64,000 bases of DNA from Dethiobacter alkaliphilus (GCA_016841605.1 JAENYV010000014.1:1-64000); one strand, 5' to 3'. Positions 43,472 through 52,505 are shown, counted from the stretch's first letter. Program-made: numbers and translations. The notes: generated by a model not told the origin, from the sequence alone.

Positions 43472-43766
43472 TACAGCGAAAAATAGTGCCATAGGGACGT
43501 TTGGCGGTCGCTCGGGCAAAGCGCCGGATCGGTGCTCCGGTTTCCTGCCTGCAAGTCCTGCGGCTCTTCTTAGCCCTTCACCTTACCTACCCGACAAGCT
43601 GCCCTCCATGTCAGCGAGCCGGCTGCAGACATCCTGTTTGCAGGGTAAGCTTTCAGCCTGCGCTTCGCCCGGGACTTTGCACGGCCGGAAAAAGTCGCAC
43701 CTTGCCCGTCACTTCACCCGAGTGCCGGCATATAGGAAAGCTAAGAAGTAGTAATTTTTCGCTGTA
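43472..43766. mobile_element. MITE-like repeat (copy H) inside the efflux operon
   Basis: The 295-bp element has perfect 13-bp terminal inverted repeats, TACAGCGAAAAAT (43472-43484) and ATTTTTCGCTGTA (43754-43766). Inside each end is a related GC-rich block: GGTCGCTCGGGCAAAGCGCC on the left and CACTTCACCCGAGTGCCGGC on the right. It encodes no transposase. It fills most of the gap between macA and the ATPase gene, which otherwise would form one operon. No clear target-site duplication is visible. Confidence 0.75.
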
Positions 43767-43792
43767 CTGTTATGTAAATTAACGTCACTTCT

Positions 43793-45082
43793 TTACGGTC
43801 GCATCATTGGTCCGCGCATCATCCCGCCGCCGCCTGAGCCGCCGTTTGCCGGCCGTCCGGCAGCCATATTCTCCGGATTTACACTTGTCGCGTCATTGAC
43901 GACCTTGACACCATCAAAAAGACCTTCCCCCTGCACCTCTGTATAGAAATCCGTCTCTATACCCGTTTCCACCACAACTTCTTGGATCGTGGATTTTTCA
44001 TGCTCATCGGTGAGAATATAAACGATGCTCTGGCCATCGGCATTACTGCCGACAGCATTATAGGGTACCGCATAAACATCGGCCTTTTCTTCTAAAATAA
44101 TATTAAGACGCGTGTTCATACCGATTTTAAGTCCGCTGTCATGATCCAAAACAGCAATTTGTACTTCAAATTCTACCGTACTGGAGATGATCGTTTCTCC
44201 CGTTGCATCTTTTTCGGATGTCGGTGCAATCTCAATCACCTCGCCGCTGAGGAGAGCATCACCGGTAGCATCAGACTTAATGGTGACCGCTTGCCCTTCA
44301 TGGACCTTGTCGACATCATACTCTTTGACATATGTAGTAATAAGCAAATTTTCCGTATCCTCGACCACAAATAAGAGTCCGTTGCCCGAAGAACCTACCT
44401 TGGCAAAGACCGCTGTTACCGTACCGTCTACCGGGGTTTTGATCAACGAATCGGCAAGATCTTTCTCCAGTTTTTGCAGGGCTATTTGTTGCGTCCTATC
44501 TTCCTGTTTTATTTTTTCCTTTGTAACTTCCAGCGAGGAGATAGCTTTCTCATAGGCATCCGCAGCCAGTGTATAATCTGTCTCTGACTCACTCATCTCC
44601 TGATCGGAGATATATCCGGATTCAAATAAAATTTTGTTCTCTTCAAAGGTCTTCGTTTTGGTTTGCAGGTCGATCTCAGCCGTTTTAAGAGATGATTCCG
44701 CGTTAATCAGTTCGCTGTTCATTCCGTTATTGTTCTGCATCTCGGCCTTCTGCTGAGCAATATCCAGTTCCAGCGAGGCCGTATCCAGCTTGGCCAGAAG
44801 ATCTCCTACTGCGACCCGATCTCCTACAGACACATAAATTTCTTCTACAGGATAACTCAGAGTAGAATAGACATTTTGAGTATCTGCACTCTCAATATTG
44901 CCCGTTACGTCGATACTGCTGACCAGTTCGCTTTTAGAAAGGACCGTGTAAGAAATATTATTTGCATCACCACCGGCTCCTCCTTTTGCTGCAAGGGTTT
45001 TCAAAGTCAGAACAGCCGCAATAAGAAGGACTAAAGAAATAACAATAATAATTGTCTTTTTGCGTTTTATAAAATTGATCAT
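43793..45082 (-). CDS. MacA-like periplasmic-adaptor-type protein
   Basis: The 429-residue protein has an N-terminal membrane helix (TIIIVISLVLLIAAVLTLKT), lipoyl half-motifs (EIYVSVGDRVAVGDLLAKLD and TVTAVFAKVGSSGNG), a coiled-coil hairpin (~115-210) and beta-barrel/membrane-proximal domains, as in MacA/HlyD adaptors. The tail NGGSGGGGMMRGPMMRP is Met/Gly/Arg-rich. It should link the MacB pump to the TolC-like protein. ATG start with GGGAGAG upstream. Confidence 0.88.
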   Translation of the reverse strand: MINFIKRKKTIIIVISLVLLIAAVLTLKTLAAKGGAGGDANNISYTVLSKSELVSSIDVTGNIESADTQNVYSTLSYPVEEIYVSVGDRVAVGDLLAKLDTASLELDIAQQKAEMQNNNGMNSELINAESSLKTAEIDLQTKTKTFEENKILFESGYISDQEMSESETDYTLAADAYEKAISSLEVTKEKIKQEDRTQQIALQKLEKDLADSLIKTPVDGTVTAVFAKVGSSGNGLLFVVEDTENLLITTYVKEYDVDKVHEGQAVTIKSDATGDALLSGEVIEIAPTSEKDATGETIISSTVEFEVQIAVLDHDSGLKIGMNTRLNIILEEKADVYAVPYNAVGSNADGQSIVYILTDEHEKSTIQEVVVETGIETDFYTEVQGEGLFDGVKVVNDATSVNPENMAAGRPANGGSGGGGMMRGPMMRP

Positions 45083-45443
45083 AATTTATTCATCTCTCCC
45101 TATCACTACAGTACAAATTTACGATCTTAATTTGCATTTGCATTTGCTCTGCAGTGCTCTTTATTAAGACGCCTAATTTTATTCCTGTTCCCATAAACCT
45201 TTATCCCGGCCTGTAAATATTTGCACACACTAAACACACTCATGAAGCTTCTACTTCACCATAAGATGGATGAAAATCAAAGTAAGTTATTTTCCAGGAG
45301 CATATTTTCTTGGTACTTGCTTTTCACCCGCCTTTCCATGTAAGATGATAAAGGGGTTGCTCTCTGGTCCAATTATATACTCCTGTAATTATCCCCCAAT
45401 AATTATAACAAAGATAACATCTGTAAAACCAGAAAGTTTTTTC
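45083..45443. other. Intergenic region, cotH end to macA start
   Basis: This 361-base AT-rich gap must hold the macA promoter, but I cannot point to a clear -35/-10 pair. A short tandem of ATTTGC (three copies near 45128-45146) is the only repeat. No terminator hairpin is evident after cotH, so read-through into macA is possible. Confidence 0.4.
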
Positions 45444-47420
45444 CTATATTTTCATATACCTTCTGCGCTTGAAAAACAGAGCCATGATTATTCCTGCAGT
45501 TATGACAGCGCCTGATACCAGAAAATAAGTTAAAGATGTTTTGTCAATAGGGTGGTTTTGTGACGACCTCATTCCCATTCCCATCGGATGATTTCCCCCG
45601 GCTTCTTCCCCTTGCGGAATATTGCCGGGCATCATCCCGCCGCGTCCGCCTTCTCCGCCGGCCGGACCGTTCAGAGCGCCCGCGGCCTGCATTTCAAGCA
45701 TATTCTCAGGAATTCCCAACTCCACGGCTTTTTCCCGCAGTCCGTCGGTAAGACCGCCCGCGGCAAGGACTTCCTGTCTAAACTCTTCCAGCGCGGCCAT
45801 ATCTATTCCTTCCGGGAGCATCATACCTTGTGGCGGTTCGAAGGCACCTTCCGTCTCCTCCGGCTGCGCCACCCCTCCCGGCTGCCGGACGCCTTCGTCC
45901 CGGGCCGGCCTTTCGCCATTACCGTCAGGGCGCTGCCGGGCAGGAAACCTGTCTCCCTCTAAGTTTCGTTCTCCTCCCCGGCCCATGCCGCCTCCCATAC
46001 CGTTGCCGTCGTTTGTGGAGGCCAGCTCACCGCTGAGCTGCTTTTGAATTGATGCGGACATGGCCTCTGCAAGTTCGAGAATGCCGGAAACATTACCTCC
46101 AAAACCTCGAAATCCGCCCATCCGGTAGCCCTGGTGTTCGTTATCATTATTGGTATCTTGATTGGCGTCTTGCGGATAATCCGCGGTTTCTTCTTGATTT
46201 TCCTCCTGATTTTCTTCGCCCATAGCGCCGCCTTCTATGGTGCCGGAGATGCTTTTCTCAAACTGCTCGTAAGTGTAAAAGGCAGTGGGATCGGTCTTCA
46301 CATAGTCGGAGATCAGTGTTTTGCACCGGGCGGTTTCCGCTTCCAGGTATCCTCCGCTCAGATACTTCACGGCAATTTCCTCAAGATAACCGTGATAGGT
46401 CTCCAGATATTCTTCGTTGGACAGAAGTTCTGCTATAAGGGGTCTTGCGTCAAGTAATCCCTGGGTCGGCTCGTCGATATAGATACTTGCAGCATCACCG
46501 CCAAAACTGAAACCGCCGAAGGACATGTTCAAATCCCATGGGAGTATGGTGAAAACACCGTTTTGTTCATAGAGATAATAATTATGTCCCATATTGCCCA
46601 GATAGCTGTCAAAATTGGCCAGCGCCGTACTAACGGCAATATAGCGCAGGGCCCCGTCAACATCAAAATATTTTTCAATTTCACCATCATTATTCAGCGC
46701 ATCAAGCATGCTGGTCAACTTGGACCAATCGGCTTCTTTCAATGTACTCTTTACTTCAAGCCCCGTATAGTCGGACGGGCTTTCACCATTGTATTCAAGA
46801 GTATTACCCACGGATTTATACAGATCTCCTGTTATATCTCCAAAATTCCTTTCCAGATAAGGTTCCAGTATACTCTCAACCGCCAGGTATAAGCCGAAGT
46901 ACTCGCCGTTTACATGCACCGCGGCATAAGAGAAGGCCGGAACGGGTACCCCCATCTCCTCAAAGATCTGATAGGAGAGAAACTCACGCATATAGGAGGG
47001 ATCGGAAAAACAGTTGTTCAGATTGAGCTGGGTAAGCCCCGCCATGGTCTGACCGGAACTTTTCCCTTTACCGCCGAAGTTTAATTTAAAGCTGTAACGG
47101 CCGCTCTCACTACGATAAACGGACGAAAGACTGGAATTACCCTTGGCTCTTATCTCCACTACCTCAAAGGCATCGCCATTGACGGTTACTTTGGCCGGAC
47201 GGAATTCCTCTTCAATGGCGTTTTCCAAAATATCGTTCCAGTCGGCCTCACTTATTTCAATGTTGATATCCATAATTTTATCTCTCTGGAAGTATTTGTT
47301 CACATACTCGTCACCGTAAACTTTGATGTCGCCTGTGCCGTACACGGTGTATACGGCAATAAATAAGGTTGTAAATATCACCATCACCAGGGACAAAAAA
47401 ATAATTCCGGCATTCAACAT
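45444..47420 (-). CDS. CotH-family protein kinase-like membrane protein
   Basis: The ~658-residue protein has an N-terminal helix, a CotH domain (~30-370, with IRAKGNSSL, KLNFGGKGKS, LNLNNCFSDPSYMREFLSYQ and ILPWDLNMSFGGF, which holds catalytic Asp), a long Gly/Met/Arg/Glu-rich region (~400-620, GMGGGMGRGG, GGRGGMMPGN, HPMGMGMRSS) and a C-terminal helix with KRRRYMKI. CotH proteins are atypical kinases of spore coat proteins in Bacillus; membrane-bound versions occur next to VTC and DUF4956 genes. ATG at 47420 is chosen: AAAAGGAG is 9 bases upstream and directly follows the DUF4956 stop; the frame is open to an ATG at 47447. Confidence 0.88.
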   Translation of the reverse strand: MLNAGIIFLSLVMVIFTTLFIAVYTVYGTGDIKVYGDEYVNKYFQRDKIMDINIEISEADWNDILENAIEEEFRPAKVTVNGDAFEVVEIRAKGNSSLSSVYRSESGRYSFKLNFGGKGKSSGQTMAGLTQLNLNNCFSDPSYMREFLSYQIFEEMGVPVPAFSYAAVHVNGEYFGLYLAVESILEPYLERNFGDITGDLYKSVGNTLEYNGESPSDYTGLEVKSTLKEADWSKLTSMLDALNNDGEIEKYFDVDGALRYIAVSTALANFDSYLGNMGHNYYLYEQNGVFTILPWDLNMSFGGFSFGGDAASIYIDEPTQGLLDARPLIAELLSNEEYLETYHGYLEEIAVKYLSGGYLEAETARCKTLISDYVKTDPTAFYTYEQFEKSISGTIEGGAMGEENQEENQEETADYPQDANQDTNNDNEHQGYRMGGFRGFGGNVSGILELAEAMSASIQKQLSGELASTNDGNGMGGGMGRGGERNLEGDRFPARQRPDGNGERPARDEGVRQPGGVAQPEETEGAFEPPQGMMLPEGIDMAALEEFRQEVLAAGGLTDGLREKAVELGIPENMLEMQAAGALNGPAGGEGGRGGMMPGNIPQGEEAGGNHPMGMGMRSSQNHPIDKTSLTYFLVSGAVITAGIIMALFFKRRRYMKI

Positions 47421-47436
47421 AATCGACCTACTCCTT

Positions 47437-48117
47437 TTAGATCGCATATTCGCCGTTAAAGCTCACCAGCGCGGCATTACTAACGCCGGGAATTGCCGAC
47501 AGTTCGTTGACGAACTTTGTCTCCCCGCTCTTCATGCGAATTTCAAAAACAAGTTCTATGCCTTTTGCCGCTGTAACTGTTTTGGACTTAACGCGATATT
47601 TGGCAAAGTACTTTTTCATCAGTCCGGTTGCACCGCCTTCCGCGTTCTCATCCGTACAATTGACCATGACAATGTAGGGTGTTTCCACAACATTTTTACT
47701 GACAAAGACAATAAGAATAAAACCGATCAATACTGAACCCAGCACGGCAAGGGGGATAAGACCCGCTCCAAGGATAATTCCCGTACCAATGGCCCAGAAG
47801 AGAAAAACTAAATCCATGGGATCTTTTATGGCGGTGCGGAAGCGGACGATAGAAAGGGCACCCACCATCCCGAGGGAAAGAATGACGTTTGAAGTTACGG
47901 CGAGGATGACAAAGGTAGTCAGCATGGTCAGCGCCACCAGCGAGATATTGAAGGGTCGTGAATACATCACACCTCCAAAAGTTTTTTTATAAATGAGATA
48001 AATAAACATACCGATGAGAAAGGCAGCTGCCAGGGCTATGGCCGCATCGGTGAAAGAAAATCCGCTTGTTTTTTCGAGAAAGGTTGATTTAAAAATATCG
48101 TTAAAAGTAATTCCCAT
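47437..48117 (-). CDS. DUF4956 membrane protein
   Basis: The 226-residue protein has about four membrane helices in its first 140 residues and a ~80-residue soluble C-terminus. The SLGMVGALSIVRFRTAIKDP segment is the DUF4956 signature, and resembles the conserved pore-side segment of MgtC-like proteins. The C-terminal part has an ACT-like alpha/beta pattern. Function is unknown; the family is repeatedly found with CotH and VTC genes. It lies between those two here. Confidence 0.88.
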   Translation of the reverse strand: MGITFNDIFKSTFLEKTSGFSFTDAAIALAAAFLIGMFIYLIYKKTFGGVMYSRPFNISLVALTMLTTFVILAVTSNVILSLGMVGALSIVRFRTAIKDPMDLVFLFWAIGTGIILGAGLIPLAVLGSVLIGFILIVFVSKNVVETPYIVMVNCTDENAEGGATGLMKKYFAKYRVKSKTVTAAKGIELVFEIRMKSGETKFVNELSAIPGVSNAALVSFNGEYAI

Positions 48118-48210
48118 CTTGATTAACTCCTTTTAATAGTGTAAAGTTACTCCTTTTAATGTACTTTGGCTTTATTTCGGCACCTGACTTCCGACTACTG
48201 ACTTCTGCTC

Positions 48211-48897
48211 TTACATATACACGCGGCAGGCCGCGTATTTTGAAGCTGCTGCTGATGTGCATTTGTTCAGCTGGATAATATCCTGAATAAATTCCGGCAG
48301 AAACCCGTCAAATTTCACCTCCAGGATGCATCGGCCGTTCCCCGCTGCTGCCGCTCCGGGCAGGTTAACATCAAAGATATCTGTGGAAATAATCGACGAC
48401 CTGATATTGCTGTCGATGGTTACCCTGACATTACCCGCGGGGTAAAGGTACGCCTCCCGCAGATAATCCACCACAGTTTTAGGAAGAAGCCTTTCTGTCC
48501 GCAGCTTCACATAAAATTCCCTCAGCAGGGCCTGATCAGCTTCCTTCAGGAAGCTGATATCACCGCTTAAAATGTTTAAAACATTCTCTTTTGTTATCCT
48601 TGCACTAAGCTTAGCTCCATTGTTGTAATGTTTAATTTTTTTCTCCAGGCGGATGAAGTCATGGTTATGGTTATAAAAGCGGATGCGAAATTTCTCCTTG
48701 ATGGGCAAACCGTCCAGCTTCTCATAAAGAGCTTTATCTTCAGGCGTATCAAAATACAAGCTGCGAATATGATATCTGCCGTCCGGGCCGGCATGTTTGT
48801 CGCCAGGCAGTATACAGGAGAGCCTGCTTCTCATTACCAGCGCCTCTGCCGTGGTAACAATTTGCTTTAATTCATGGCGATATTTTAAGTTGTTCAT
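48211..48897 (-). CDS. VTC-domain polyphosphate polymerase
   Basis: The 228-residue protein is a single VTC domain: YRHELKQIV at the start, YHIRSLYFDTPEDKALYEKL, KEKFRIRFYNHN, FIRLEKKIKHYNNGAKLSARI and RCILEVKFDGFLPEF. The basic residues that line the tunnel and the metal-binding Glu are present. In yeast, VTC domains make polyphosphate from ATP; bacterial stand-alone versions are inferred to do the same. Its ATG overlaps the htrA stop by four bases, so the two are co-translated. Confidence 0.88.
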   Translation of the reverse strand: MNNLKYRHELKQIVTTAEALVMRSRLSCILPGDKHAGPDGRYHIRSLYFDTPEDKALYEKLDGLPIKEKFRIRFYNHNHDFIRLEKKIKHYNNGAKLSARITKENVLNILSGDISFLKEADQALLREFYVKLRTERLLPKTVVDYLREAYLYPAGNVRVTIDSNIRSSIISTDIFDVNLPGAAAAGNGRCILEVKFDGFLPEFIQDIIQLNKCTSAAASKYAACRVYM

Positions 48898-50096
48898 ATA
48901 CTATCACCTCTCTCTTTTTCCTTGAGCATAAGTGTTGCGGACAGAGTCTTGCCGTTTCGATAATACTTGACGGTAATTGTATCGCCGACCTTGTGCTGCT
49001 TTAAAATGCTGTTGACGGTGTTGATCGATATGACCGTTTCCCCGTCAAGCTCTAAAATAATATCGTTTTTCTGTATTCCGGCCGCTTCAGCAGCACTTTC
49101 GGCGGCAACGTCGGTAACCAGTAGCCCCTGGGGAACATTATAATAACGTGCAGTCATGGCATTTATTTCCGCACCGCTGATACCCGTAGCCGGCCGGCCC
49201 TTGACATAACCGTACTGGATAATGGACTTAATAATGGGCAGGGCATAATCAGTAGGGATGGCAAACCCAATTCCCTCAATTTCGGTTGAGGCAATTTTAA
49301 TGGTATTAATGCCTATTACCTGACCGTATTCATTGACAAGCGCTCCGCCGCTATTGCCGGGATTGATGGCGGCATCGGTTTGAATCAGGCTTTCAGCCAC
49401 GTTTTCTGCGGCCACTTTACGGTCTATCCCGCTAATCACTCCTACGGTGACCGTGCCGGCCAGATCCATGCCCAGAGGATTGCCGATGGCCATGGCAAAC
49501 TCTCCGGGGAGCAGATCGCTTGAGGAAGCAAACTGAGCAACCGGCAAATTATCAAGTTCAATCTTAATGACGGCGAGGTCGTTCTCTTCTTCACCGCCTA
49601 TGTACTTGGCAGTTGCTGACCTCCCGTCAGCCAGGTAAACCTCCATTTGACCATTCGTACTTTCAATAAAGCTCTCAACCACATGATAATTAGTTATGAT
49701 ATAACCATCCTCCGCGCAGATGATCCCCGATCCTTCACTGGATTGCTCAAACATCTGCGGACCAAACCTTCCCATCTGGGCCTTAATCTGCGCGCTAACT
49801 TTGATCCCTACGACCGATGAGACGGCTTTTTGGGCCATTTCAGACACACTCACACCGGCAGGAGTACTGGCCAGGCTCACCACATTATAGGTTCCGTTGT
49901 TTGCGCTGTCTTGCATCTGCAGAGTTTCCATGGCTTGCACCTGCAAGTTTTCCATGGTCCGCGTCAGAGCGTCAATTTTGGTATCGTAATCGTTCTTTAA
50001 GACTATTATGGCGCAGAAACTCACCAGTATAATCAGTCCTGACACTCCGTACGCAATAAGCTTGCTCTTTAATAAGTTTTCCGTTTTGCCGAACAT
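48894..50096 (-). CDS. htrA: HtrA/DegP-type serine protease
   Basis: The 400-residue protein has an N-terminal membrane helix (LIAYGVSGLIILVSFCAIIV), a trypsin-like domain with catalytic His (IITNYHVVES), Asp (ENDLAVIK) and Ser (INPGNSGGALVN), and a C-terminal PDZ domain (GLLVTDVAAESAAEAAGIQK). It degrades or refolds damaged exported proteins outside the membrane. RBS AAAGGGGG ahead of the ATG. Overlap with the VTC gene and place behind a two-component system suggest an envelope-stress link. Confidence 0.92.
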   Translation of the reverse strand: MFGKTENLLKSKLIAYGVSGLIILVSFCAIIVLKNDYDTKIDALTRTMENLQVQAMETLQMQDSANNGTYNVVSLASTPAGVSVSEMAQKAVSSVVGIKVSAQIKAQMGRFGPQMFEQSSEGSGIICAEDGYIITNYHVVESFIESTNGQMEVYLADGRSATAKYIGGEEENDLAVIKIELDNLPVAQFASSSDLLPGEFAMAIGNPLGMDLAGTVTVGVISGIDRKVAAENVAESLIQTDAAINPGNSGGALVNEYGQVIGINTIKIASTEIEGIGFAIPTDYALPIIKSIIQYGYVKGRPATGISGAEINAMTARYYNVPQGLLVTDVAAESAAEAAGIQKNDIILELDGETVISINTVNSILKQHKVGDTITVKYYRNGKTLSATLMLKEKERGDSI

Positions 50097-50221
50097 AGAT
50101 ATGAACCCCCTTTCATTTCTTTTCTTTTTTCTTCCGGTTTTCTTGAGCCTGATTTGATTCTAATGGAGAACAAAGCTTAAAATCACCGAAAACAGGCAGT
50201 AAAAATAACGCAAAACTGCTG

Positions 50222-50258
50222 CAAAAAAAAGAAAGGAGCAGCGTAAAACTGCTCCTTT
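50222..50258 (-). terminator. Terminator of the two-component operon
   Basis: AAAGGAGCAG and CTGCTCCTTT (50232-50258) form a perfect 10-bp stem with a 7-base loop, and the minus strand continues TTTCTTTTTTTT. It lies 19 bases past the kinase stop codon and divides the regulatory genes from htrA. Confidence 0.9.
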
Positions 50259-50276
50259 TTCACATTACTAGTGGTA

Positions 50277-51665
50277 TTAAAAGGTAATTTTAAATGCTGC
50301 CCCCCCGGCGCTATTCCGGGCTTCTATTTTACCGTTATGCTGTTCAATAACCGACTTAACTATGGAAAGTCCGATGCCGTGTTTGCCTCCGTGGCCTTTG
50401 TAAAAGCGATCAAAGATATGGGGAAGATCTTCCTCTGCTATGCCTTCACCGTCATCAAGCACAAAAATGGTTATTACTCCGTTTTCTCTCCTGCAGGAAA
50501 GGGTGATCGTTCTTTTTGCATATCTGATTGCATTCGATATAAGGTTTGAAAAAGCACGGGAAAGACGCTTTTCATCACAGTTCATGTTTACAGGTTGATC
50601 GTCAAAATCAAAAACAAACTGCAGATCCCTCTTCGCTGCCAGGCTACTCTGGCGTTCGGCAGAGTTTGAAAGCAACTCGCGCAGGTCGCATTCTATAAAT
50701 TGGCTGTCCGGAGTTATGCTGTCGATCCGTGAGAGGTAAAGCAAATCTTCGACCAATTCGCTGAGCCGGTCACTTTCGCTGATAATGACACGGCTCGATT
50801 GGTTCTGATCCAGAATCCCGTGCTCAATCCCTTCGGCATTGCACCTGATGGATTGCAGAGGGGTTCTGAGCTCATGGGATACATTTTGGAAAAAAGTCTT
50901 TTGCTCCTTGTCATAAGCATCAAGCTGAGCAGCCGCTTTATTCATACTCTCAGCAAGCTCGGCAAGTTCAATGTCCCCGTATTTTAAAGCGCTTCTTGAA
51001 AAATCGCCTTCACCGATACGCACGGCAAACCGGGTCAGTTCCCGGACAGGTTCGGCAATTTTCCCTGATAAAAAAACGACGAGAACAACAGCCAGAATCC
51101 CTGCTATGCCCATAACTGCCAGAAGCACAACGTTTATACGCTCTGCAAAGGAGGTAATAGCCGTCATATCAATGAAGTAAATTAAAAACAAATTACCGGG
51201 CAGCAAATATTCCGGTATCTGCACGGAAACAAAAAAATACTCTCTTCCGGAAGCCTTGAGGCGCATAATTTCCGTGCTTTGCAGTTCCACCTGTTCGGTT
51301 TTTAGCTGTTTGACCAGTTCAAATATCTCGTCATAATGTTGAATAATGATCATGTTTAGATCAGGGAAGACAAGTTCGTAATTCTCTGAAACGATTATTG
51401 TTTCGGCTTTGCCCACCGGGCCCCTGGGCAGCCTTCTCATATCGGGGATAAACACACGCCTCTGGGTGGTTTGCGAACCTTTTTCATTGTAACGCACTAT
51501 TTGCATGACGTCTTTAAGCTGTTCATTAATACTGCCTTTAATGTACTCTCTTACAAGCAGGTTGAAAACCGTAAAGATTACCAGAAAAATAACAGCAATA
51601 AGCGACAGCACCATAACAAGTATTCTTGTGCGGATGCTGATCTTTCGTCTGCTAATCTTACTCAC
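50277..51665 (-). CDS. Membrane sensor histidine kinase
   Basis: The 462-residue kinase has two membrane helices (~12-38 and ~178-203) around a ~140-residue sensor, a HAMP domain, HisKA with SHELRTPLQSIR, and HATPase motifs (RAFSNLISNAIRYA, DDGEGIAEEDLPHIF, GGKHGIGLSIVKSV). The gene overlaps the response-regulator gene by eight bases. The stimulus is unknown; the downstream genes suggest an envelope signal. Confidence 0.93.
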   Translation of the reverse strand: MSKISRRKISIRTRILVMVLSLIAVIFLVIFTVFNLLVREYIKGSINEQLKDVMQIVRYNEKGSQTTQRRVFIPDMRRLPRGPVGKAETIIVSENYELVFPDLNMIIIQHYDEIFELVKQLKTEQVELQSTEIMRLKASGREYFFVSVQIPEYLLPGNLFLIYFIDMTAITSFAERINVVLLAVMGIAGILAVVLVVFLSGKIAEPVRELTRFAVRIGEGDFSRSALKYGDIELAELAESMNKAAAQLDAYDKEQKTFFQNVSHELRTPLQSIRCNAEGIEHGILDQNQSSRVIISESDRLSELVEDLLYLSRIDSITPDSQFIECDLRELLSNSAERQSSLAAKRDLQFVFDFDDQPVNMNCDEKRLSRAFSNLISNAIRYAKRTITLSCRRENGVITIFVLDDGEGIAEEDLPHIFDRFYKGHGGKHGIGLSIVKSVIEQHNGKIEARNSAGGAAFKITF

Positions 51666-52359
51666 CTGTTTTGCGCTCCTTTAGACGAAAGCCGAAACCC
51701 CAGACCGTATCAATAACCGTCCGGCTGCCCGAAAGTTTTTTGCGCAGCCTTCTGACAGTATCATCGGAGGCTCTTGTCTCCACTTCACTGTTGTATCCCC
51801 ACACCTTGTTTAGCAACTCCTCTCGCGATACGGCCCTATCTTTGTTTTCGATGAGATAGCACAAGAGATTGTATTCATTTGGCGTAAGCTCTAAAGGAGC
51901 ATTGTCCAGCAGTAATGTTTTTTTGTTCAGATTTATTTGAATATCAGCATAAATAAGCATGCGCTGAGCGGGATTTTCTTGTGCTGTCTTATCAAATTCT
52001 ATCCTGCGGAAAATTGCTTTGACCCGCATAACCAGAGAAATCGCGGAAAATGGTTTGGTAAAATAGTCATCGCTGCCGAGGTTTATTCCTGTGGCGTAAT
52101 CTATGTCGCTGTCGCGTGCCGTAAGCATAATAATAGGCACTGTGCTTAGCTTGCGCAGTTCCGAACACACTGTAAAACCGCTTGATCCGGGCATCATCAC
52201 ATCGAGGATGACTAAATCGCATGGTTTTTCTTGAAAAGCGGCCAGGAGCTTGTCACCATCTTCAAAAGCAGTGACAGAGTATCCTTCGCTTTCCAAAAAT
52301 GTTTTAACCACATCACGTATATTCTGCTCGTCATCGGCAATATATATAGACTCACGCAT
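51658..52359 (-). CDS. OmpR-family response regulator
   Basis: The 233-residue protein has a receiver domain (ADDEQNI, phospho-acceptor in VILDVMMPGSSGF, MLTARDS, FTKPFS) and a winged-helix output domain (LTPNEYNLLCYLIENKDRAV, DDTVRRLRKKL, VWGFGFRL). ATG at 52359 has AGGAGG 10 bases upstream; a longer frame to 52386 lacks this. It is the first gene of the minus-strand block that includes htrA, VTC, DUF4956, cotH and the Mac-type pump. Confidence 0.93.
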   Translation of the reverse strand: MRESIYIADDEQNIRDVVKTFLESEGYSVTAFEDGDKLLAAFQEKPCDLVILDVMMPGSSGFTVCSELRKLSTVPIIMLTARDSDIDYATGINLGSDDYFTKPFSAISLVMRVKAIFRRIEFDKTAQENPAQRMLIYADIQINLNKKTLLLDNAPLELTPNEYNLLCYLIENKDRAVSREELLNKVWGYNSEVETRASDDTVRRLRKKLSGSRTVIDTVWGFGFRLKERKTGE

Positions 52360-52505
52360 ACTTTGCCTACCTCCTGCGTTACTCACTTCATTCGATCATT
52401 TTAAGGGAAACGGCGGAAGAAATCTCCGCACCTTTGCCGAAAATTTGCCGCAAAACTGACGAAATCTCTATCTGACTGCCGGCAAACCAAATAAACGAAG
52501 AATAG

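Noticed and set aside
43455-43780. Target-site duplication of the 295-bp element
   Set aside because: Flanks TTATCAT and CTGTTATG share only short AT strings; no exact duplication can be claimed.
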